A stretch of DNA of 64,000 nt from Protonemura montana (GCA_947568835.1 OX387608.1:1-64000), one strand, 5' to 3'; shown: positions 8,774 to 23,741, counted from the first letter of the stretch. The notes: a model not told the origin generated them from the sequence alone. Program-made: numbers and translations.

Positions 8774-9358
8774 TAGGTTAGGTTAGGTTCCGTTGGGTTT
8801 GATTAGATTAGATTTGGTTCCGTTAGGTTAGGTTAGGTTAGGTTGGGTTAGGTTAGGTTAGGTTAGGTTAGGCTAGGTTAGGTTAGGTTAGGTTAGGTTA
8901 TGTTAGGTTAGGTTAGGTTAGGTTAGGTTAGGTTAGGTTAGGTTAGGTTAGGTTTGGTTAGGTTAGGTTTGGTTACGTTAGGTTAGGTTAGGTTAGGTTA
9001 GGTTAGGTTAGGTTTGGTTAGGTTAGGTTTGGTTACGTTAGGTTAGGTTAGGTTAGGTTAGGTTAGGTTAGGTTAGGTTAGGTTAGGTTAGGTTAGGTTA
9101 GGTTAGGTTAGGTTAGGTTAGGTTAGGTTAGGTCAGGTTAGGTTTGGTTAGGTTAGGTTACGTTAGGTTAGGTTAGGTTAGGTTAGGTTAGGTTAGGTTA
9201 GGTTAGGTTAGGTTAGGTTAGGTTAGGTTAGGTTAGGTTAGGTTAGGTTAGGTTAGGTTAGGTCAGGTTAGGTTTGGTTAGGTTAGGTTAGGTTAGGTTA
9301 GATTTGGTTAGGTTAGGTTAGGTTAGGTTAGATTAGGTTCCGTTAGGTTAGGTTAGGT
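8774..9358 (+). repeat. Interstitial TTAGG telomeric array, unit 1
   Basis: About 585 bp of TTAGG in plus orientation, the arthropod telomere repeat. Variant pentamers (TTTGG, TTACG, TCAGG, TTATG, CTAGG, TTGGG) sit at fixed places. A block with TTTGG and TTACG recurs 60 bp apart, and a TCAGG/TTTGG block recurs about 130 bp apart. The array is flanked by 5S-C and by the 5S-A of the next unit. Confidence 0.97.
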
Positions 9359-9577
9359 CTAGTATTTGACAAATTTCAAAAGTTAGGTTAGATTAGGTTT
9401 GAAATGGTCTATATTCAGTGATATTCAGATATTAGATATTCAGAAGGTCACTTCTAGGCACTTCTTTGCAAGATCTGACTTACCAGAAATGTTCACATTT
9501 GACTCGTTATTCCCGTTCGTCGTACAACGTGAGGTTGACCAAGCACCACGAGTTACACAGGGACCGCTGAAAACGTT
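9359..9577. other. Spacer between TTAGG array and next 5S-A
   Basis: Unique AT-rich sequence with ATATTCAG repeated (about 9410-9443), then the 60-base 5S upstream flank. Most of this stretch is deleted between units 6 and 7. Confidence 0.6.
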
Positions 9578-9697
9578 GTCAACGGCCATACCATGTTGAA
9601 AACACCGGTTCTCGTCCGATCACCGAAGTTAAGCAACATCGGGCGTGGTCAGTACTTGGATGGGTGACCGCTTGGGAACACCACGTGCCGTTGGCAA
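9578..9697 (+). rRNA. 5S ribosomal RNA gene, position A, unit 2
   Basis: Identical to the gene at 70-189. Confidence 0.97.
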
Positions 9698-11160
9698 CTT
9701 GTATTTTTATTTCATTTTTGTAACGTTCTGCAACCAAACTTCAAATGCTAGCCAATCTATCTATCTACTTGGGTACTTGGGTGACGTTAGGTTAGGCCTA
9801 GTATCTCATGAATTTCACCAAACTTTGTCCTTTGAGCTTCGTGCGAGTCGGAAAGTGATATTATCGCGCTACGATTCTTTTAAGCACTTCTACGCCGTTA
9901 TATGAAAAAAGGTTACGCTTAACATTCAGGCTTAACATTCAGCACTAGGCGTTATCCTGCGACAAAGCGCGGAACTAGTGAGTGAGCCAGGGAGATTCAA
10001 ATGTCGATGCGCTTGTATGCCAAGAATCGTATGTAAAAGGGCGTAAATCGAAGTCCTGGCAGGCTGGATCGAAAATGTCGTTAAACAGTGTGTATACTGG
10101 TGCAATCGCGTGCGAATATCGAAAGATTTCGTTTTTGAACACTCGTTGGGTCAAAAAGTCGAGCTGTGTTGCATTTGGCTAACTGCACAATGCTCTAGAC
10201 CGACTGCGGTGAATTAAAAAAAAAGAAAATTCTAATAACTTTGGTGTTTATCAAAATAATCAAACGAAAATTTTATCCCACATAGATCTCGGTACGAACT
10301 ACCACTTTTTGCAATTTCGTAACGTTCCCTCAATAATTGCACCTTGTTTAATTTTTTCTTTTTTCAGTGCTAAAACTGTATGTAAAAGAGCCTAAATCTA
10401 ACTCCTACGAGGCTGGATCTGAAAAAGTCGTTAAACAGTGTGTATGCTTTGAATATCAAAAGACACGTTCGTTTTCGAAAACTCGGTCGGCCAAAAAGTC
10501 GAGCTGTTTCGCATTTAGCCAACTGCACAATGCTCTGGACAGACTGCGGTGAAATAAAAAAAAAAAAAACGCTAATAACTTTGGTGTTTAGCAAAGTAAT
10601 CGAACCGAAATTGTATTCCACACAGATCTCGGTAAAAACTAGCATATTTTGCCAACCTACCGTCGACTCGACTATCGAGTTCCCGCATAGCTTTCAGTCA
10701 CCGTACCCTATTTTCCGGCCTTTGCGGGCGGGGGAGGGTCAAAAAACAACGCCCTCCTAGGATTTTTACTAGTTTAAACGCTAATAACTTTGGTGTTTGG
10801 TGAATACAAAATTGTATTCCACACAGATCTCGGTAAAAACTAGCATATTTTCCCAACCTTCCGTCGACTCGACTATCGAGTTCCCGCATAGCTTTCAGTC
10901 ACCGCACCATATTTTCCGGCCTTTGCGGGCGGGGGAGGGGGTAAAAAAAACTCTCTGCGGGGGGTAAAAAAACAACGCCCCCCTAGGATTTTTACTAGTT
11001 TACGGGGGAGGGGGTAAAAAAAAAACTCTCTGCAGGCGGTCAAAAAACAATGCCCCCCCCTAGGATTTTACTAGTTTACAAGGGGGAGGAGGGGAAAAAA
11101 AAACTCTCTGCAGGGGGTCAAAAAACAACGCCCCCCCTAGGATTTTACTAGTTTACGGGG

Positions 11161-11202
<42 letters not shown>

Positions 11203-11712
11203 TCCAGGGCTCCGCTACTTTTCACGGGCTGGGACTCTGGGCCTAGGTTGCCAGTGTCGGCTCAGCCCGTGATTCGGCTGGCATCGGTGTCAGTGTGTTT
11301 CAGTCGCGAGGTCCTCTACGATCGTTGGCAGCTGACTGAGCTGTGGCTAGAGTGTGGCTAGTGAGGTGCAGAGGTGTTTCAGTCGCGAGGCCGAGTGACA
11401 CCTTTGCGCTCCTGTTGCTGGTGCCACCCTCGGTGAACCGTCCAGATAGAGAGGGAGAGATGGATTGCCATATTAGTCGCCACTCGCACCGTTTTCGACG
11501 CGATTTTACTCGCCACCCCCGGGGCAGGTAGATCCTCTTGGATCTCGAGTGTTTTGACTGCAATGGTGACATTCTCGAGCTCTACCGGCAAGCCACGTAA
11601 AGGCCGCGTTCACGTAAAGCACGCGACGGTGCCGTGCCATGGCACGCACTCTCAGTCATGGGTCATGTTTTGAAGAACAAATAAGAGAAGTGAGAAAAAA
11701 AAAAAGAATTGG

Positions 11713-11832
11713 TTGCCAACGGCACGTGGTGTTCCCAAGCGGTCACCCATCCAAGTACTGACCACGCCCGATGTTGCTTAACTTCGGTGATCGGACGAGA
11801 ACCGGTGTTTTCAACATGGTATGGCCGTTGAC
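11713..11832 (-). rRNA. 5S ribosomal RNA gene, position B, unit 2
   Basis: Identical to the gene at 2205-2324. Confidence 0.97.
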
Positions 11833-12042
11833 GAGAACGGAGGGTGTCTCAGAGCCTCTTGATCACAATTTCGCATTCGTTATCAAACGGCAACACGTGA
11901 TGATAGCGGGTATCATCGCGCCAATTGCGTGCCCTTCAATGCGGCCGAACGGCCCTCTGCTGCTGCTCTCCCCAACGTGCCGGCTAAAGGGTGCCGAAGG
12001 TTTGCGCGTGCTACCGAAGGCTCTGTTTTGAACATTTTGGGT

Positions 12043-12058
12043 GGCCTTTAAAAAGGCC
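12043..12058 (-). terminator. Histone 3' stem-loop, H2B unit 2
   Basis: Same as 2535-2550. Confidence 0.95.
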
Positions 12059-12106
12059 GGTTGGTGTGCGAACGGTCCAAGCCACGAGGACAAGGAGGAT
12101 GCCGAT

Positions 12107-12478
12107 CTACTTGGAGCTGGTGTACTTGGTGACCGCCTTGGTCCCCTCGCTGACGGCGTGCTTGGCGAGCTCGCCGGGCAGCAGCAGACGCACCGCGGTC
12201 TGGATCTCGCGACTCGTGATCGTCGATCGCTTGTTGTAGTGCGCCAGGCGGCTGGCCTCGGCGGCGATGCGCTCGAAGATGTCGTTGACGAAGCTGTTCA
12301 TGATGCTCATCGCCTTCGACGAGATGCCGGTGTCGGGGTGGACCTGCTTCAGTACCTTGTAGATGTAGATAGCGTAGCTCTCTTTCCTCTTGCGCTTCTT
12401 TTTCTTGTCGCCCTTGCTGATGTTCTTCTGGGCCTTGCCGGCCTTCTTGGCGGCTTTTCCACTGGTCTTTGGCGGCAT
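12107..12478 (-). CDS. H2B: Histone H2B, unit 2
   Basis: Protein identical to the unit-1 H2B, 123 residues, intact, same promoter. Confidence 0.99.
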   Translation of the reverse strand: MPPKTSGKAAKKAGKAQKNISKGDKKKKRKRKESYAIYIYKVLKQVHPDTGISSKAMSIMNSFVNDIFERIAAEASRLAHYNKRSTITSREIQTAVRLLLPGELAKHAVSEGTKAVTKYTSSK

Positions 12479-12767
12479 TATGGTCGGTGTCCGGTCAAAG
12501 TATGGAGTGTAATTTTAGTTGGTCGCTCTTATAAGTGGCAAAAGATGCACGGCACTACTGAATCGACGCTGACAGCGTCGTCGCGGAGGGCAGAAGCCAC
12601 CAATTGACGTGCTTTTTCCGTGAATTTGGGCAATCAATTGGCGCGGTGTCCGCTACGCGTCGCGGCGGCGCCTCTGTGCTGGATCGTTTGTCGCACGCCG
12701 TCCGCTATAAATTCGTTCGCGTGGAAATTTTGAGTCAATTCTCTGAAACCTCTGCTACGTGTCGTAG

Positions 12768-13178
<411 letters not shown>

Positions 13179-13216
13179 GTCCGTCGCTACGCTTTCGTCT
13201 ACGGCACCTAACAACC

Positions 13217-13232
13217 GGCCTTTTTAAAGGCC
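13217..13232 (+). terminator. Histone 3' stem-loop, H2A unit 2
   Basis: Same as 3709-3724. Confidence 0.95.
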
Positions 13233-13323
13233 ACCCAAAATATTTACATCAGAGCCGAGTTGCTACATGGCATCGTATGTCGCCGTTGAACAAGAAGGCT
13301 GATAATAAAAACGATCAAAAGAC

Positions 13324-13390
13324 ACACGTGGTGGTGGTGGAGGTGGTCACCCATCCAAGTGCTGGATCGCGCTCGACGTTGCTGAACTAG
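13324..13390 (-). pseudogene. 5S rRNA relic, unit 2
   Basis: Same as 3816-3882. Confidence 0.8.
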
Positions 13391-13610
13391 AGTTGGGTTA
13401 GCTTCTTTTCAATCTCGTTTCGAACATAGACGTGAACGTGATTCACGTTGACGTTTCAGAAAACCCTTCCTTAACTCGTCGACAAGTTGCTCACGCTATT
13501 AGCTTAACGCTACTCAACGGAAAAAGGTACAATGCAATGCAATGTCGTCGTCTTTGTGCCCTAACAGTAGTGTGCTGCAGCAATCGGCTCTGATGTGAAT
13601 TCAATTTGGT

Positions 13611-13626
13611 GGTCCTTAAAAGGACC
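13611..13626 (-). terminator. Histone 3' stem-loop, H4 unit 2
   Basis: Same as 4103-4118. Confidence 0.95.
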
Positions 13627-13676
13627 GTTTGGTAGGCCGCAGTAGCTGGAGGGTGCAGCAGTGTCAGGCCGCGAAC

Positions 13677-14072
<396 letters not shown>

Positions 14073-14233
14073 TCACGAGGTGCGAGCCGGCCGACAGTAG
14101 ACGCGGCTGCCGCCGCTGACACAAACCCATCGCACCCTGGGCCATGCATTTTACAACCGACGCCTCCGACGCCGCCCGCGGCACGTGTTGGGCACGATTT
14201 TTGTCACCTCCAAACATGCCCGAGTGTCTTTAA

Positions 14234-14770
<537 letters not shown>

Positions 14771-14812
14771 GTCACGTACGAACACATCCCTCGTGCGGCA
14801 ATGTCAACAAAA

Positions 14813-14828
14813 GGCCTTTTTCAAGGCC
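14813..14828 (+). terminator. Histone 3' stem-loop, H3 unit 2
   Basis: Same as 5305-5320. Confidence 0.95.
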
Positions 14829-15199
14829 AAAACCAAACTTATCACATGAGAGAGTTTCCAATGCACGGCGAACATTTTGTTTCCACGCTACGGCAGCCCG
14901 GCACGGGCGATGCGTTCTGGCCGTACTGAATCTCGCGGTCAAGTCTGCTCAGATCTTCGTGCATGCCAAGTGATTTGTGGTACATAAGATTTTTTTTTTT
15001 TTTTTGCCGTCGCCTCGTTACTTGCCTACCTGGTTTCTAAAAAGGAAGAAGTTAATAAAAACGTAGACCGAGGCAGAATCTAAAATCTACCCCACGGCAT
15101 AACCGGCACCGGCCGCGTTCTAGAACGTTGCAATACGATGGAGACACGTGACATGTCACACCGGGGTGCACGAAAAGCTCTTTTTCGATCAGATTTGGA

Positions 15200-15215
15200 G
15201 GCCTTGAAAAAGGCC
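15200..15215 (-). terminator. Histone 3' stem-loop, H1 unit 2
   Basis: Same as 5692-5707. Confidence 0.95.
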
Positions 15216-15310
15216 GTTTGGGTTCACGGCCCTGTGTGCACAGGGGACAGTGCGCCGTTGACGACTCCGTGGTCGCCGCGGTCGCAGTCGTCTCCGAAGC
15301 TCGGCGGAGC

Positions 15311-16072
15311 TCACTTGCGACTGCGGCTCGTCGACGTCGCCTTCTTCGCCGGCGACGGCTTGGCCTTCACAGCCACGGCCTTCTTCGGCTTGGGTGCCTT
15401 CGGCTTCTTGGTCGGCACCTTGGTCACCTTCTTCTGCACCTTCGAGACTGCGGCCGGGGCGGCTGCCTTCTTCGGCTTAGCGGCGACCGACGCCTTGGCT
15501 GCCTTCGCGGCCGGCGCTTTCTTGGCGACAGGAGCGGCGGACTTGGTCTTCTTGATCGCGGTCTTCTTTTTGGCAGGCGAGCCAGCCGAAGAGGCGCGCT
15601 TGGTCACGGCCTTGACAGACTTTTTCTTCGCCGCGGCCACCTTGCCGACGGTCGACTTCCGGGCCTTGGCGACGCCGCCACCTCCGCTGGCAGGGTGGTG
15701 AGCACCAGCCGCGCCGGCGGGTTTGGCGCTCGACAGTTTGAACGAGCCGGACGCGCCCTTGCCCTTCGTCTGCACCAGCTCGCCGCTGGTTACGGCCGAC
15801 TTCAGGTACTTCTTGATGAACGGCGACAACTTCTCGGCGTCGACCTTGTAGTTGGCCGAGATGTACTTCTTGATCGCCTGCAGGGACGAGCCGCCGCGCT
15901 CCTTCAGCGCCTTGATCGCGCCGTTGACCATCTCCGAGGTGCGGGGATGCGCTGGCTTGCCTCGTGGCTTCTTCGACGCTGCCGCCGCCGCCGACTTGGC
16001 GGTCTTCTTCGCGGGCGATGCCGCCGCGGCCGGAGCCGGCGCGGGCGCTGCAACTGCTGCTGTGTCTGCCAT
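15311..16072 (-). CDS. H1: Linker histone H1, unit 2
   Basis: Protein identical to the unit-1 H1, with a synonymous type-B base at 15707. Confidence 0.98.
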   Translation of the reverse strand: MADTAAVAAPAPAPAAAASPAKKTAKSAAAAASKKPRGKPAHPRTSEMVNGAIKALKERGGSSLQAIKKYISANYKVDAEKLSPFIKKYLKSAVTSGELVQTKGKGASGSFKLSSAKPAGAAGAHHPASGGGGVAKARKSTVGKVAAAKKKSVKAVTKRASSAGSPAKKKTAIKKTKSAAPVAKKAPAAKAAKASVAAKPKKAAAPAAVSKVQKKVTKVPTKKPKAPKPKKAVAVKAKPSPAKKATSTSRSRK

Positions 16073-17369
16073 TTCACAAGATTCGACGCTAGGTGCTTAG
16101 ACTTGCCGGGAAAGGTGGCTTTTTCCCGACGAGGGTCAATCGGAAACGTTGGTATCTGACCGCAGCACCGGGTGGGAAATAGCCAGGGTGCATTTTAACA
16201 AGGAAATATCAGTTGTCCTGAAAAAGTGAAAATATCTCCAACTTCGAGCCACCGCAAACACTTGAAACGTGCACTCGTCGAAAGTCAAAGGATCCGGCCA
16301 ACTTTTGGTGAAAACCGGAAGCCGCTAGCCCTCCGGCGACTATTTTAGCCGGCCTCGCCAAGTTGGAAGTGTATTTTTCCAGAATGACCCTGCGCGCCGA
16401 AAGAATGACGGATTTTGGACGTTTGGCTCAACGAAATGCCACCAATTTTGGCACGCGTCTAGCCCCATCTTTTGGCTCGACACTCACCAAGTTTCACCAC
16501 GATCGCATCGATAGGAACGGAACGGCACGCTTTCGTGCAAACCATTGCGCCGAACGTGCCCCGCACGTTGGGTAGTCCGAATTGAAAGAGTCGTCGGAAA
16601 ATCGCCGAAGATCGCATCGAATTCGGGTGAAAACAGCCGATTTCGTCACAATTTGGGCTTTCCAACGCCACCTTTGCCGACCCGCTGGCACCGGTGGCGC
16701 CCGAACTATGATCGACGCCATCTACACGTGTCACCGGTCACCGGCCGGTTTTCCACTGCGGAGCGACGCGTCTCGAAGTGAGCGACCAATCCGCGACGTC
16801 GATTCGGCGTCGCTTATGGACGTCGGGCCGTCGGTCACCCCAAAGAAATGCAGCGAATTTCGCAATTGTTCGTGCCAAAATATTCCCCACGCTCGTCGAG
16901 GATTCCATCCGCAGACTCTGCCGGGTCCTTGCTCTCCGGCGAGATTGTCGGGCATGAGTTAAACGGTCGACAAAATTGCGCTCGCATAGGTCGTGTTCTC
17001 CGGCCAGTGTACTATCCCCGCCCTCGACCGGTCGGAAAAGCGTCTCACAACATTTCAATGATTCGAATGATCGGTCTTGTCACGTCTCATTTGCCTCGCG
17101 CGTATGCCACAGTAGTTGCATTTCTTACATTTCGTGCATTAATATTGCACTCGTCTCCGCGGTAACAGACGACTGCAATCGCGCGACAATGTCGTGCATT
17201 TTCGTCGATTTTCTTACACACCACTGGCCGTATCGTGGCAACGTGAACTTGAATATGTCTCCTGCGGTGCGTCCATCGAGCAGAGTGCCTGCATTCAGAG
17301 TGCTGCTGCACCTAGTAATTGTCAACTAGAATCAACATCCACCCCGTTACCCGAACGGTTCGAGTAGCG

Positions 17370-17452
17370 CCTACCTACCTACCTACCTACCTACCTACCT
17401 ACCTACCTACCTACCTACCTACCTACCTACCTACCTACCTACCTACCTACCT
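17370..17452. repeat. (CCTA)n microsatellite, unit 2
   Basis: Same length as in unit 1. Confidence 0.97.
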
Positions 17453-17738
17453 GCGCAAGGTGCAGATCGCGACTCTGGTGACAACATTTTGGCCAACCTG
17501 CAGGTTAGGCCGGGTTAGGTGACGTTATGCGTTGGTTAAGTTTCAGTTTCATTTATTCAAATGTGTGCCTTTCCAAAGTCAAAGTTGGGTTTGTTCTGGT
17601 CTATTTTCACTGAGATCTATGCTTTTATTTCGCTTCCTGGCCCTTCCCTAGACACTTCTTGTTCACGTTTTACTTGTTATTCACGTTCGACGTACAAAGT
17701 GAGGGCGATTAGGCACCACGAGTTACAGCCCCAAACTC

Positions 17739-17858
17739 GTCAACGGCCATACCATGTTGAAAACACCGGTTCTCGTCCGATCACCGAAGTTAAGCAACAT
17801 CGGGCGTGGTCAGTACTTGGATGGGTGACCGCTTGGGAACACCACGTGCCGTTGGCAA
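17739..17858 (+). rRNA. 5S ribosomal RNA gene, position C, unit 2
   Basis: Identical to the gene at 8231-8350. Confidence 0.97.
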
Positions 17859-18281
17859 CCTATATTTTTAACCAGCAGTACCCGCTGCCCGACGGTCGGC
17901 CGCTTTAGATTTTGAGAGTCAAAATAGTATTGACCATTTCATTCGTTGAAACCTATTTTTTTGTATTTGAAATTTGCCGCTTATGTCACTCGGGGTCTCT
18001 GCATTGTGGAAACTCTGTGAATTCCAAGGTGACCATGATGAAGATTTCAAAAACATACGACGTTGGCTGTCAAAAGATTTCCGTGCATGATTTCTTAGAG
18101 AGTAACACTTGTGAAATACCTTTTACATCTCCACCAGATCGAGTGCAAGTGAAATGTAACTTTATTCGGCAATTAAGTTGTTTGACATTGTTCGAGAACT
18201 GTCTAAACATGCATGAACAGTATTTCCGCGATGTTGCATGTCATTTCAAGGTAAGTTTTAAATAAAATAAAAATCAAACTG

Positions 18282-18866
18282 TAGGTTAGGTTAGGTTCCG
18301 TTGGGTTTGATTAGATTAGATTTGGTTCCGTTAGGTTAGGTTAGGTTAGGTTGGGTTAGGTTAGGTTAGGTTAGGTTAGGCTAGGTTAGGTTAGGTTAGG
18401 TTAGGTTATGTTAGGTTAGGTTAGGTTAGGTTAGGTTAGGTTAGGTTAGGTTAGGTTAGGTTTGGTTAGGTTAGGTTTGGTTACGTTAGGTTAGGTTAGG
18501 TTAGGTTAGGTTAGGTTAGGTTTGGTTAGGTTAGGTTTGGTTACGTTAGGTTAGGTTAGGTTAGGTTAGGTTAGGTTAGGTTAGGTTAGGTTAGGTTAGG
18601 TTAGGTTAGGTTAGGTTAGGTTAGGTTAGGTTAGGTTAGGTCAGGTTAGGTTTGGTTAGGTTAGGTTACGTTAGGTTAGGTTAGGTTAGGTTAGGTTAGG
18701 TTAGGTTAGGTTAGGTTAGGTTAGGTTAGGTTAGGTTAGGTTAGGTTAGGTTAGGTTAGGTTAGGTTAGGTCAGGTTAGGTTTGGTTAGGTTAGGTTAGG
18801 TTAGGTTAGATTTGGTTAGGTTAGGTTAGGTTAGGTTAGATTAGGTTCCGTTAGGTTAGGTTAGGT
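18282..18866 (+). repeat. Interstitial TTAGG array, unit 2
   Basis: Same length and same variant-pentamer pattern as 8774-9358. Confidence 0.97.
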
Positions 18867-19085
18867 CTAGTATTTGACAAATTTCAAAAGTTAGGTTAGA
18901 TTAGGTTTGAAATGGTCTATATTCAGTGATATTCAGATATTAGATATTCAGAAGGTCACTTCTAGGCACTTCTTTGCAAGATCTGACTTACCAGAAATGT
19001 TCACATTTGACTCGTTATTCCCGTTCGTCGTACAACGTGAGGTTGACCAAGCACCACGAGTTACACAGGGACCGCTGAAAACGTT

Positions 19086-19205
19086 GTCAACGGCCATACC
19101 ATGTTGAAAACACCGGTTCTCGTCCGATCACCGAAGTTAAGCAACATCGGGCGTGGTCAGTACTTGGATGGGTGACCGCTTGGGAACACCACGTGCCGTT
19201 GGCAA
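19086..19205 (+). rRNA. 5S ribosomal RNA gene, position A, unit 3
   Basis: Identical to the gene at 70-189. Confidence 0.97.
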
Positions 19206-20668
19206 CTTGTATTTTTATTTCATTTTTGTAACGTTCTGCAACCAAACTTCAAATGCTAGCCAATCTATCTATCTACTTGGGTACTTGGGTGACGTTAGGT
19301 TAGGCCTAGTATCTCATGAATTTCACCAAACTTTGTCCTTTGAGCTTCGTGCGAGTCGGAAAGTGATATTATCGCGCTACGATTCTTTTAAGCACTTCTA
19401 CGCCGTTATATGAAAAAAGGTTACGCTTAACATTCAGGCTTAACATTCAGCACTAGGCGTTATCCTGCGACAAAGCGCGGAACTAGTGAGTGAGCCAGGG
19501 AGATTCAAATGTCGATGCGCTTGTATGCCAAGAATCGTATGTAAAAGGGCGTAAATCGAAGTCCTGGCAGGCTGGATCGAAAATGTCGTTAAACAGTGTG
19601 TATACTGGTGCAATCGCGTGCGAATATCGAAAGATTTCGTTTTTGAACACTCGTTGGGTCAAAAAGTCGAGCTGTGTTGCATTTGGCTAACTGCACAATG
19701 CTCTAGACCGACTGCGGTGAATTAAAAAAAAAGAAAATTCTAATAACTTTGGTGTTTATCAAAATAATCAAACGAAAATTTTATCCCACATAGATCTCGG
19801 TACGAACTACCACTTTTTGCAATTTCGTAACGTTCCCTCAATAATTGCACCTTGTTTAATTTTTTCTTTTTTCAGTGCTAAAACTGTATGTAAAAGAGCC
19901 TAAATCTAACTCCTACGAGGCTGGATCTGAAAAAGTCGTTAAACAGTGTGTATGCTTTGAATATCAAAAGACACGTTCGTTTTCGAAAACTCGGTCGGCC
20001 AAAAAGTCGAGCTGTTTCGCATTTAGCCAACTGCACAATGCTCTGGACAGACTGCGGTGAAATAAAAAAAAAAAAAACGCTAATAACTTTGGTGTTTAGC
20101 AAAGTAATCGAACCGAAATTGTATTCCACACAGATCTCGGTAAAAACTAGCATATTTTGCCAACCTACCGTCGACTCGACTATCGAGTTCCCGCATAGCT
20201 TTCAGTCACCGTACCCTATTTTCCGGCCTTTGCGGGCGGGGGAGGGTCAAAAAACAACGCCCTCCTAGGATTTTTACTAGTTTAAACGCTAATAACTTTG
20301 GTGTTTGGTGAATACAAAATTGTATTCCACACAGATCTCGGTAAAAACTAGCATATTTTCCCAACCTTCCGTCGACTCGACTATCGAGTTCCCGCATAGC
20401 TTTCAGTCACCGCACCATATTTTCCGGCCTTTGCGGGCGGGGGAGGGGGTAAAAAAAACTCTCTGCGGGGGGTAAAAAAACAACGCCCCCCTAGGATTTT
20501 TACTAGTTTACGGGGGAGGGGGTAAAAAAAAAACTCTCTGCAGGCGGTCAAAAAACAATGCCCCCCCCTAGGATTTTACTAGTTTACAAGGGGGAGGAGG
20601 GGAAAAAAAAACTCTCTGCAGGGGGTCAAAAAACAACGCCCCCCCTAGGATTTTACTAGTTTACGGGG

Positions 20669-20710
<42 letters not shown>

Positions 20711-21220
20711 TCCAGGGCTCCGCTACTTTTCACGGGCTGGGACTCTGGGCCTAGGTTGCCAGTGTCGGCTCAGCCCGTGATTCGGCTGGCATCGGTGTCA
20801 GTGTGTTTCAGTCGCGAGGTCCTCTACGATCGTTGGCAGCTGACTGAGCTGTGGCTAGAGTGTGGCTAGTGAGGTGCAGAGGTGTTTCAGTCGCGAGGCC
20901 GAGTGACACCTTTGCGCTCCTGTTGCTGGTGCCACCCTCGGTGAACCGTCCAGATAGAGAGGGAGAGATGGATTGCCATATTAGTCGCCACTCGCACCGT
21001 TTTCGACGCGATTTTACTCGCCACCCCCGGGGCAGGTAGATCCTCTTGGATCTCGAGTGTTTTGACTGCAATGGTGACATTCTCGAGCTCTACCGGCAAG
21101 CCACGTAAAGGCCGCGTTCACGTAAAGCACGCGACGGTGCCGTGCCATGGCACGCACTCTCAGTCATGGGTCATGTTTTGAAGAACAAATAAGAGAAGTG
21201 AGAAAAAAAAAAAGAATTGG

Positions 21221-21340
21221 TTGCCAACGGCACGTGGTGTTCCCAAGCGGTCACCCATCCAAGTACTGACCACGCCCGATGTTGCTTAACTTCGGTGATC
21301 GGACGAGAACCGGTGTTTTCAACATGGTATGGCCGTTGAC
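21221..21340 (-). rRNA. 5S ribosomal RNA gene, position B, unit 3
   Basis: Identical to the gene at 2205-2324. Confidence 0.97.
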
Positions 21341-21550
21341 GAGAACGGAGGGTGTCTCAGAGCCTCTTGATCACAATTTCGCATTCGTTATCAAACGGCA
21401 ACACGTGATGATAGCGGGTATCATCGCGCCAATTGCGTGCCCTTCAATGCGGCCGAACGGCCCTCTGCTGCTGCTCTCCCCAACGTGCCGGCTAAAGGGT
21501 GCCGAAGGTTTGCGCGTGCTACCGAAGGCTCTGTTTTGAACATTTTGGGT

Positions 21551-21566
21551 GGCCTTTAAAAAGGCC
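21551..21566 (-). terminator. Histone 3' stem-loop, H2B unit 3
   Basis: Same as 2535-2550. Confidence 0.95.
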
Positions 21567-21614
21567 GGTTGGTGTGCGAACGGTCCAAGCCACGAGGACA
21601 AGGAGGATGCCGAT

Positions 21615-21986
21615 CTACTTGGAGCTGGTGTACTTGGTGACCGCCTTGGTCCCCTCGCTGACGGCGTGCTTGGCGAGCTCGCCGGGCAGCAGCAGACGCA
21701 CCGCGGTCTGGATCTCGCGACTCGTGATCGTCGATCGCTTGTTGTAGTGCGCCAGGCGGCTGGCCTCGGCGGCGATGCGCTCGAAGATGTCGTTGACGAA
21801 GCTGTTCATGATGCTCATCGCCTTCGACGAGATGCCGGTGTCGGGGTGGACCTGCTTCAGTACCTTGTAGATGTAGATAGCGTAGCTCTCTTTCCTCTTG
21901 CGCTTCTTTTTCTTGTCGCCCTTGCTGATGTTCTTCTGGGCCTTGCCGGCCTTCTTGGCGGCTTTTCCACTGGTCTTTGGCGGCAT
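21615..21986 (-). CDS. H2B: Histone H2B, unit 3
   Basis: Protein identical to the unit-1 H2B. Confidence 0.99.
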   Translation of the reverse strand: MPPKTSGKAAKKAGKAQKNISKGDKKKKRKRKESYAIYIYKVLKQVHPDTGISSKAMSIMNSFVNDIFERIAAEASRLAHYNKRSTITSREIQTAVRLLLPGELAKHAVSEGTKAVTKYTSSK

Positions 21987-22275
21987 TATGGTCGGTGTCC
22001 GGTCAAAGTATGGAGTGTAATTTTAGTTGGTCGCTCTTATAAGTGGCAAAAGATGCACGGCACTACTGAATCGACGCTGACAGCGTCGTCGCGGAGGGCA
22101 GAAGCCACCAATTGACGTGCTTTTTCCGTGAATTTGGGCAATCAATTGGCGCGGTGTCCGCTACGCGTCGCGGCGGCGCCTCTGTGCTGGATCGTTTGTC
22201 GCACGCCGTCCGCTATAAATTCGTTCGCGTGGAAATTTTGAGTCAATTCTCTGAAACCTCTGCTACGTGTCGTAG

Positions 22276-22686
<411 letters not shown>

Positions 22687-22724
22687 GTCCGTCGCTACGC
22701 TTTCGTCTACGGCACCTAACAACC

Positions 22725-22740
22725 GGCCTTTTTAAAGGCC
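22725..22740 (+). terminator. Histone 3' stem-loop, H2A unit 3
   Basis: Same as 3709-3724. Confidence 0.95.
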
Positions 22741-22831
22741 ACCCAAAATATTTACATCAGAGCCGAGTTGCTACATGGCATCGTATGTCGCCGTTGAACA
22801 AGAAGGCTGATAATAAAAACGATCAAAAGAC

Positions 22832-22898
22832 ACACGTGGTGGTGGTGGAGGTGGTCACCCATCCAAGTGCTGGATCGCGCTCGACGTTGCTGAACTAG
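22832..22898 (-). pseudogene. 5S rRNA relic, unit 3
   Basis: Same as 3816-3882. Confidence 0.8.
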
Positions 22899-23118
22899 AG
22901 TTGGGTTAGCTTCTTTTCAATCTCGTTTCGAACATAGACGTGAACGTGATTCACGTTGACGTTTCAGAAAACCCTTCCTTAACTCGTCGACAAGTTGCTC
23001 ACGCTATTAGCTTAACGCTACTCAACGGAAAAAGGTACAATGCAATGCAATGTCGTCGTCTTTGTGCCCTAACAGTAGTGTGCTGCAGCAATCGGCTCTG
23101 ATGTGAATTCAATTTGGT

Positions 23119-23134
23119 GGTCCTTAAAAGGACC
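23119..23134 (-). terminator. Histone 3' stem-loop, H4 unit 3
   Basis: Same as 4103-4118. Confidence 0.95.
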
Positions 23135-23184
23135 GTTTGGTAGGCCGCAGTAGCTGGAGGGTGCAGCAGTGTCAGGCCGCGAAC

Positions 23185-23580
<396 letters not shown>

Positions 23581-23741
23581 TCACGAGGTGCGAGCCGGCC
23601 GACAGTAGACGCGGCTGCCGCCGCTGACACAAACCCATCGCACCCTGGGCCATGCATTTTACAACCGACGCCTCCGACGCCGCCCGCGGCACGTGTTGGG
23701 CACGATTTTTGTCACCTCCAAACATGCCCGAGTGTCTTTAA

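Noticed and set aside
8774-9358. Chromosome end within the window
   Set aside because: The TTAGG array is followed by further complete units in the same orientation, so it is interstitial.
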